Below, in pieces: positions 6,299 to 7,989 of a stretch of DNA of 7,989 nt. The DNA is from an uncultured Lachnospiraceae bacterium (GTDB lineage Bacteria; Bacillota; Clostridia; Lachnospirales; Lachnospiraceae). The position numbers and the translations under genes are program-made. The notes beneath the pieces are model-generated. The model was not told the DNA's origin. It saw nothing but the letters and a program-made list of their open reading frames with translations, and did no database searches. The stretch covers positions 1 to 7,989 of the forward strand of contig CAMWUP010000085.1 in the NCBI GenBank assembly GCA_947177465.1, given 5' to 3'. Position 1 is the first letter of the stretch. Each line of letters begins with the position of its first letter.

Positions 6299-7253
6299 GC
6301 TTTTGTTTCCTTTCAAATTCTATGCAGTTTAGAAGTGTTTTTTCAACCGTGTCATATAGGACATGATATGTGTAATATGCCGTATGCGGTGTGATGATGA
6401 CATTTGGCATTTTTTGGAGTCTGGGCAGGAAGGGATTGGAAAGCGATTTTTGTGAACAGTCAGAATAGAAAGTTTCTTCTTCCTCTTCCAGTACGTCAAG
6501 AGCAGCGCCGCCCAGCCTGTGATTTTCCAGTGCGGCGATTAATTCTTCCGTATCTACCAGCGCTCCGCGTGCCGTATTAACTAAAATGGCATCCTGTTTC
6601 ATGGCTGCAAGCTGCTTTTTTCCAATCATGTGGCGGGTGCCGGTATTGAGCGGTACATGGAGTGTAACGATATCGCTTTTTTCAAGCAATTCATGTAATG
6701 GTACGCTGCCGCCACTGTCATTTGTATCACAAACCAGTACATGACAGCCAAAGGCATGGAGTCTTTGGATTACGGCGCGTCCGATGTGCCCTGCGCCGAC
6801 GACACCGACTGTCATACAATGCAGTTCCTTTCCACGGACAGCCGGAAGACGGAAATCGTGGTGTTCCACATGCTTTAATGTGGATTTTGCACTGCGCAGC
6901 GCCATTAATATCAGCATCAGCGTATAATCGGCAACGCCGTCCGGCGGATACGCCACATTTTCGACAGTGATGCCGAGTTTTTCGGCGGCTTGGATGTCGA
7001 TATGGTCATACCCAATGCTTCGGGTGCAGATGTATTTTACTCCTGCTTCCCGCAGTGCCAGTAAATCCGACCCGGTTATACGTGATTTATGCCCAATGCT
7101 GATACAGCGGCTGCATGGGAAGGGAATACAGCCCTGTTTTGCCGGTACCTTCAGAATGATGGAGGTAATGCCAGCACGTTGCGAAAGCGTGCGAAAGGCC
7201 TCTTCCTCATCTTCTTCACAGTTGAATACAGTAAGTTCTATTGGTTTCATCAT
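6291..7253 (-). CDS. vanH: VanH D-lactate dehydrogenase
   Basis: NAD(P)H-dependent 2-hydroxyacid dehydrogenase that reduces pyruvate to D-lactate for the neighbouring ligase. It has 320 residues, against about 322 for VanH of the vanA cluster. The N-terminal substrate domain carries CISIGHKS (50-57), GVKYICTRSIGYDHID (71-86) and VADYTLMLILMA (107-118). The nucleotide-binding turn is GVVGAGHIG (150-158). The catalytic set is Arg229 in NTARGALVD, Glu258 in the DVLEEEEE stretch, and His290 in ITPHTAYYT. There are two adjacent ATGs (7253 and 7250); VanH_A aligns best with the second, but either is possible. An AAGGAAAGGAT tract lies 13 or more bases upstream, rather far. The gene begins 39 bases after vanR and its stop overlaps the ligase start. 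The gap has no visible promoter, so vanR and vanH probably share a transcript. Confidence 0.95.
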   Translation of the reverse strand: MMKPIELTVFNCEEDEEEAFRTLSQRAGITSIILKVPAKQGCIPFPCSRCISIGHKSRITGSDLLALREAGVKYICTRSIGYDHIDIQAAEKLGITVENVAYPPDGVADYTLMLILMALRSAKSTLKHVEHHDFRLPAVRGKELHCMTVGVVGAGHIGRAVIQRLHAFGCHVLVCDTNDSGGSVPLHELLEKSDIVTLHVPLNTGTRHMIGKKQLAAMKQDAILVNTARGALVDTEELIAALENHRLGGAALDVLEEEEETFYSDCSQKSLSNPFLPRLQKMPNVIITPHTAYYTYHVLYDTVEKTLLNCIEFERKQKHE

Positions 7254-7292
7254 TTGTTCCGGTTTATCCTTTCCTTTGACGCCGTATTCCTT

Positions 7293-7989
7293 CTAATTTT
7301 CAATGGTATAACCGACGCCCCATACAGTCTTGATGAACTTCGGGTTTCGGGCGGGCTCGGACATTTTTTCTCGCAGCCTGCCAATATGAGCCATAACGGT
7401 ATTGTTATCAATCAGGGCTCTTTCGCCCCAGACAGCTTCAAACAACTCTTCAGAAGATACTACAATTCCCTGATGACTGCAGAGATACCAGAGAATGGAA
7501 AATTCGATTGGCGTCAGATGTAATTCCTTTCCGGACAGAGTGCACTTGTGACTGTCTCTGTTGATGGTAAGTTCCCTGATGACATATTCATAAGTGCCCG
7601 GTCTTTTGGCGGATGAGTTGTTGTAGTGAAGATACCGCCGCAACTGTGTCTTGGCTCTGGCAGCCACCTCCAGCGGAGTGATGGGTTTTGTGATATAATC
7701 GTCGGCGCCGATTGTCAGTCCCATAATCTTGTCGCAGTCGTCTGATTTTGCAGAGAGCATGATAATAGGATAGTAGAAGTTTTGCCGGATTTTTTTGCAG
7801 ATTTGAAAGCCGTCCATATCGGGGAGCTGTGTGTCCAGTATTGCCAGCTCCAACGTCGTATTCTCGATACATTCCAATGCCTCGCTGCCTGTGTAAAATT
7901 TGTGGACAGTGTATCCGTCATTTGTAAGGTAGACAGCTATGACATCTGCCAGTTCTTTTTCATTAGCAGCCACCAAAATATGTATGCTC
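7293..7989 (-). CDS. vanR: VanR response regulator (OmpR/PhoB type) with altered acidic pocket; start codon cut by window edge
   Basis: Cytoplasmic transcription activator of van genes. The receiver domain is followed by a winged-helix DNA-binding domain (LHLTPIEFSILWYLCSHQG..., IKTVWGVGYTIEN). Reading in frame to the window edge gives SIHILVAANEKELAD. The last base of the window can be the third base of the start codon, so only two bases seem missing and the protein would be 232 residues, against 231 in VanR_A. In that numbering the phosphoacceptor Asp53 (LAILDTQLPDMDG), Ser80 and Lys102 (ITKP) are kept. However, the paired acidic residues that bind magnesium (positions 9-10, usually VDDE) are Ala and Asn (VAANE). 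This predicts weak or absent phosphorylation, or a phosphorylation-independent mode. No vanS follows; vanH lies 39 bases downstream. A sensor gene upstream, outside the window, cannot be excluded. Confidence 0.9.
   Translation of the reverse strand, partial: SIHILVAANEKELADVIAVYLTNDGYTVHKFYTGSEALECIENTTLELAILDTQLPDMDGFQICKKIRQNFYYPIIMLSAKSDDCDKIMGLTIGADDYITKPITPLEVAARAKTQLRRYLHYNNSSAKRPGTYEYVIRELTINRDSHKCTLSGKELHLTPIEFSILWYLCSHQGIVVSSEELFEAVWGERALIDNNTVMAHIGRLREKMSEPARNPKFIKTVWGVGYTIEN

Noticed and set aside
6314..6316. TTG as the ligase start
   Set aside because: It lies within the ribosome site. The ATG at 6298 gives the family length of 343 and correct residue numbering.
1..7989. CRISPR arrays, tRNA or rRNA genes, riboswitches
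   Set aside because: No regularly spaced repeats, cloverleaf sequences or recognisable riboswitch cores were seen on either strand.

Overview
The window looks like a chromosomal segment of a Gram-positive Clostridia genome, probably a gut Lachnospiraceae-type bacterium. The evidence is AG-rich Shine-Dalgarno sites, GTG/TTG starts, a sigma-A-type promoter, clostridial cell-wall hydrolases, a clostridial-style large serine recombinase, and a glycopeptide-resistance cluster of the D-Ala-D-Lac kind. The genus cannot be fixed from this sequence alone.

Left part (1-2718), host-like wall genes on the + strand. Bases 1-249 and 463-644 hold no gene I can support. A 70-residue hypothetical protein (250-462) precedes a good promoter (645-673). 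Then comes a membrane-anchored GH18 glycosidase with an SH3-like segment (723-2441). Next is the 5' end of an N-acetylmuramoyl-L-alanine amidase that stops inside its first catalytic motif, VVLDAGHGG, at 2718. No amidase sequence follows in the window, so the gene is broken. The simplest reading is that mobile DNA joins host DNA near 2700-2718.

Middle (about 2719-4644), integration module on the + strand. It has a 200-base leader with a possible promoter, then a 42-codon ORF overlapping by four bases the start of a 533-residue large serine recombinase that has all the expected domains.

Right part (4647-7989), van cluster on the - strand, transcribed right to left: vanR, vanH, D-Ala-D-Lac ligase, vanX. 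VanH reduces pyruvate to D-lactate, the ligase makes D-Ala-D-Lac, and VanX destroys D-Ala-D-Ala. Together they remodel peptidoglycan precursors so that vancomycin no longer binds well. Genes H, ligase and X are packed with overlapping or nearly overlapping ends. VanR lies only 39 bases upstream of vanH, with no vanS, vanY or vanW between them and no visible room for the usual separate vanH promoter. VanR's phosphorylation pocket is altered: the paired acidic residues of the VDDE motif read AANE, although the phosphoacceptor Asp, the Ser/Thr and the Lys remain.

The recombinase and vanX converge with two bases between their stop codons. A perfect 28-base palindrome spans the junction, so both proteins end in the same residues (AYG). 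The whole suggests a serine-recombinase-borne, VanA/B/D-related resistance element that disrupted an amidase gene, with an unusually compact and possibly sensor-independent regulation.
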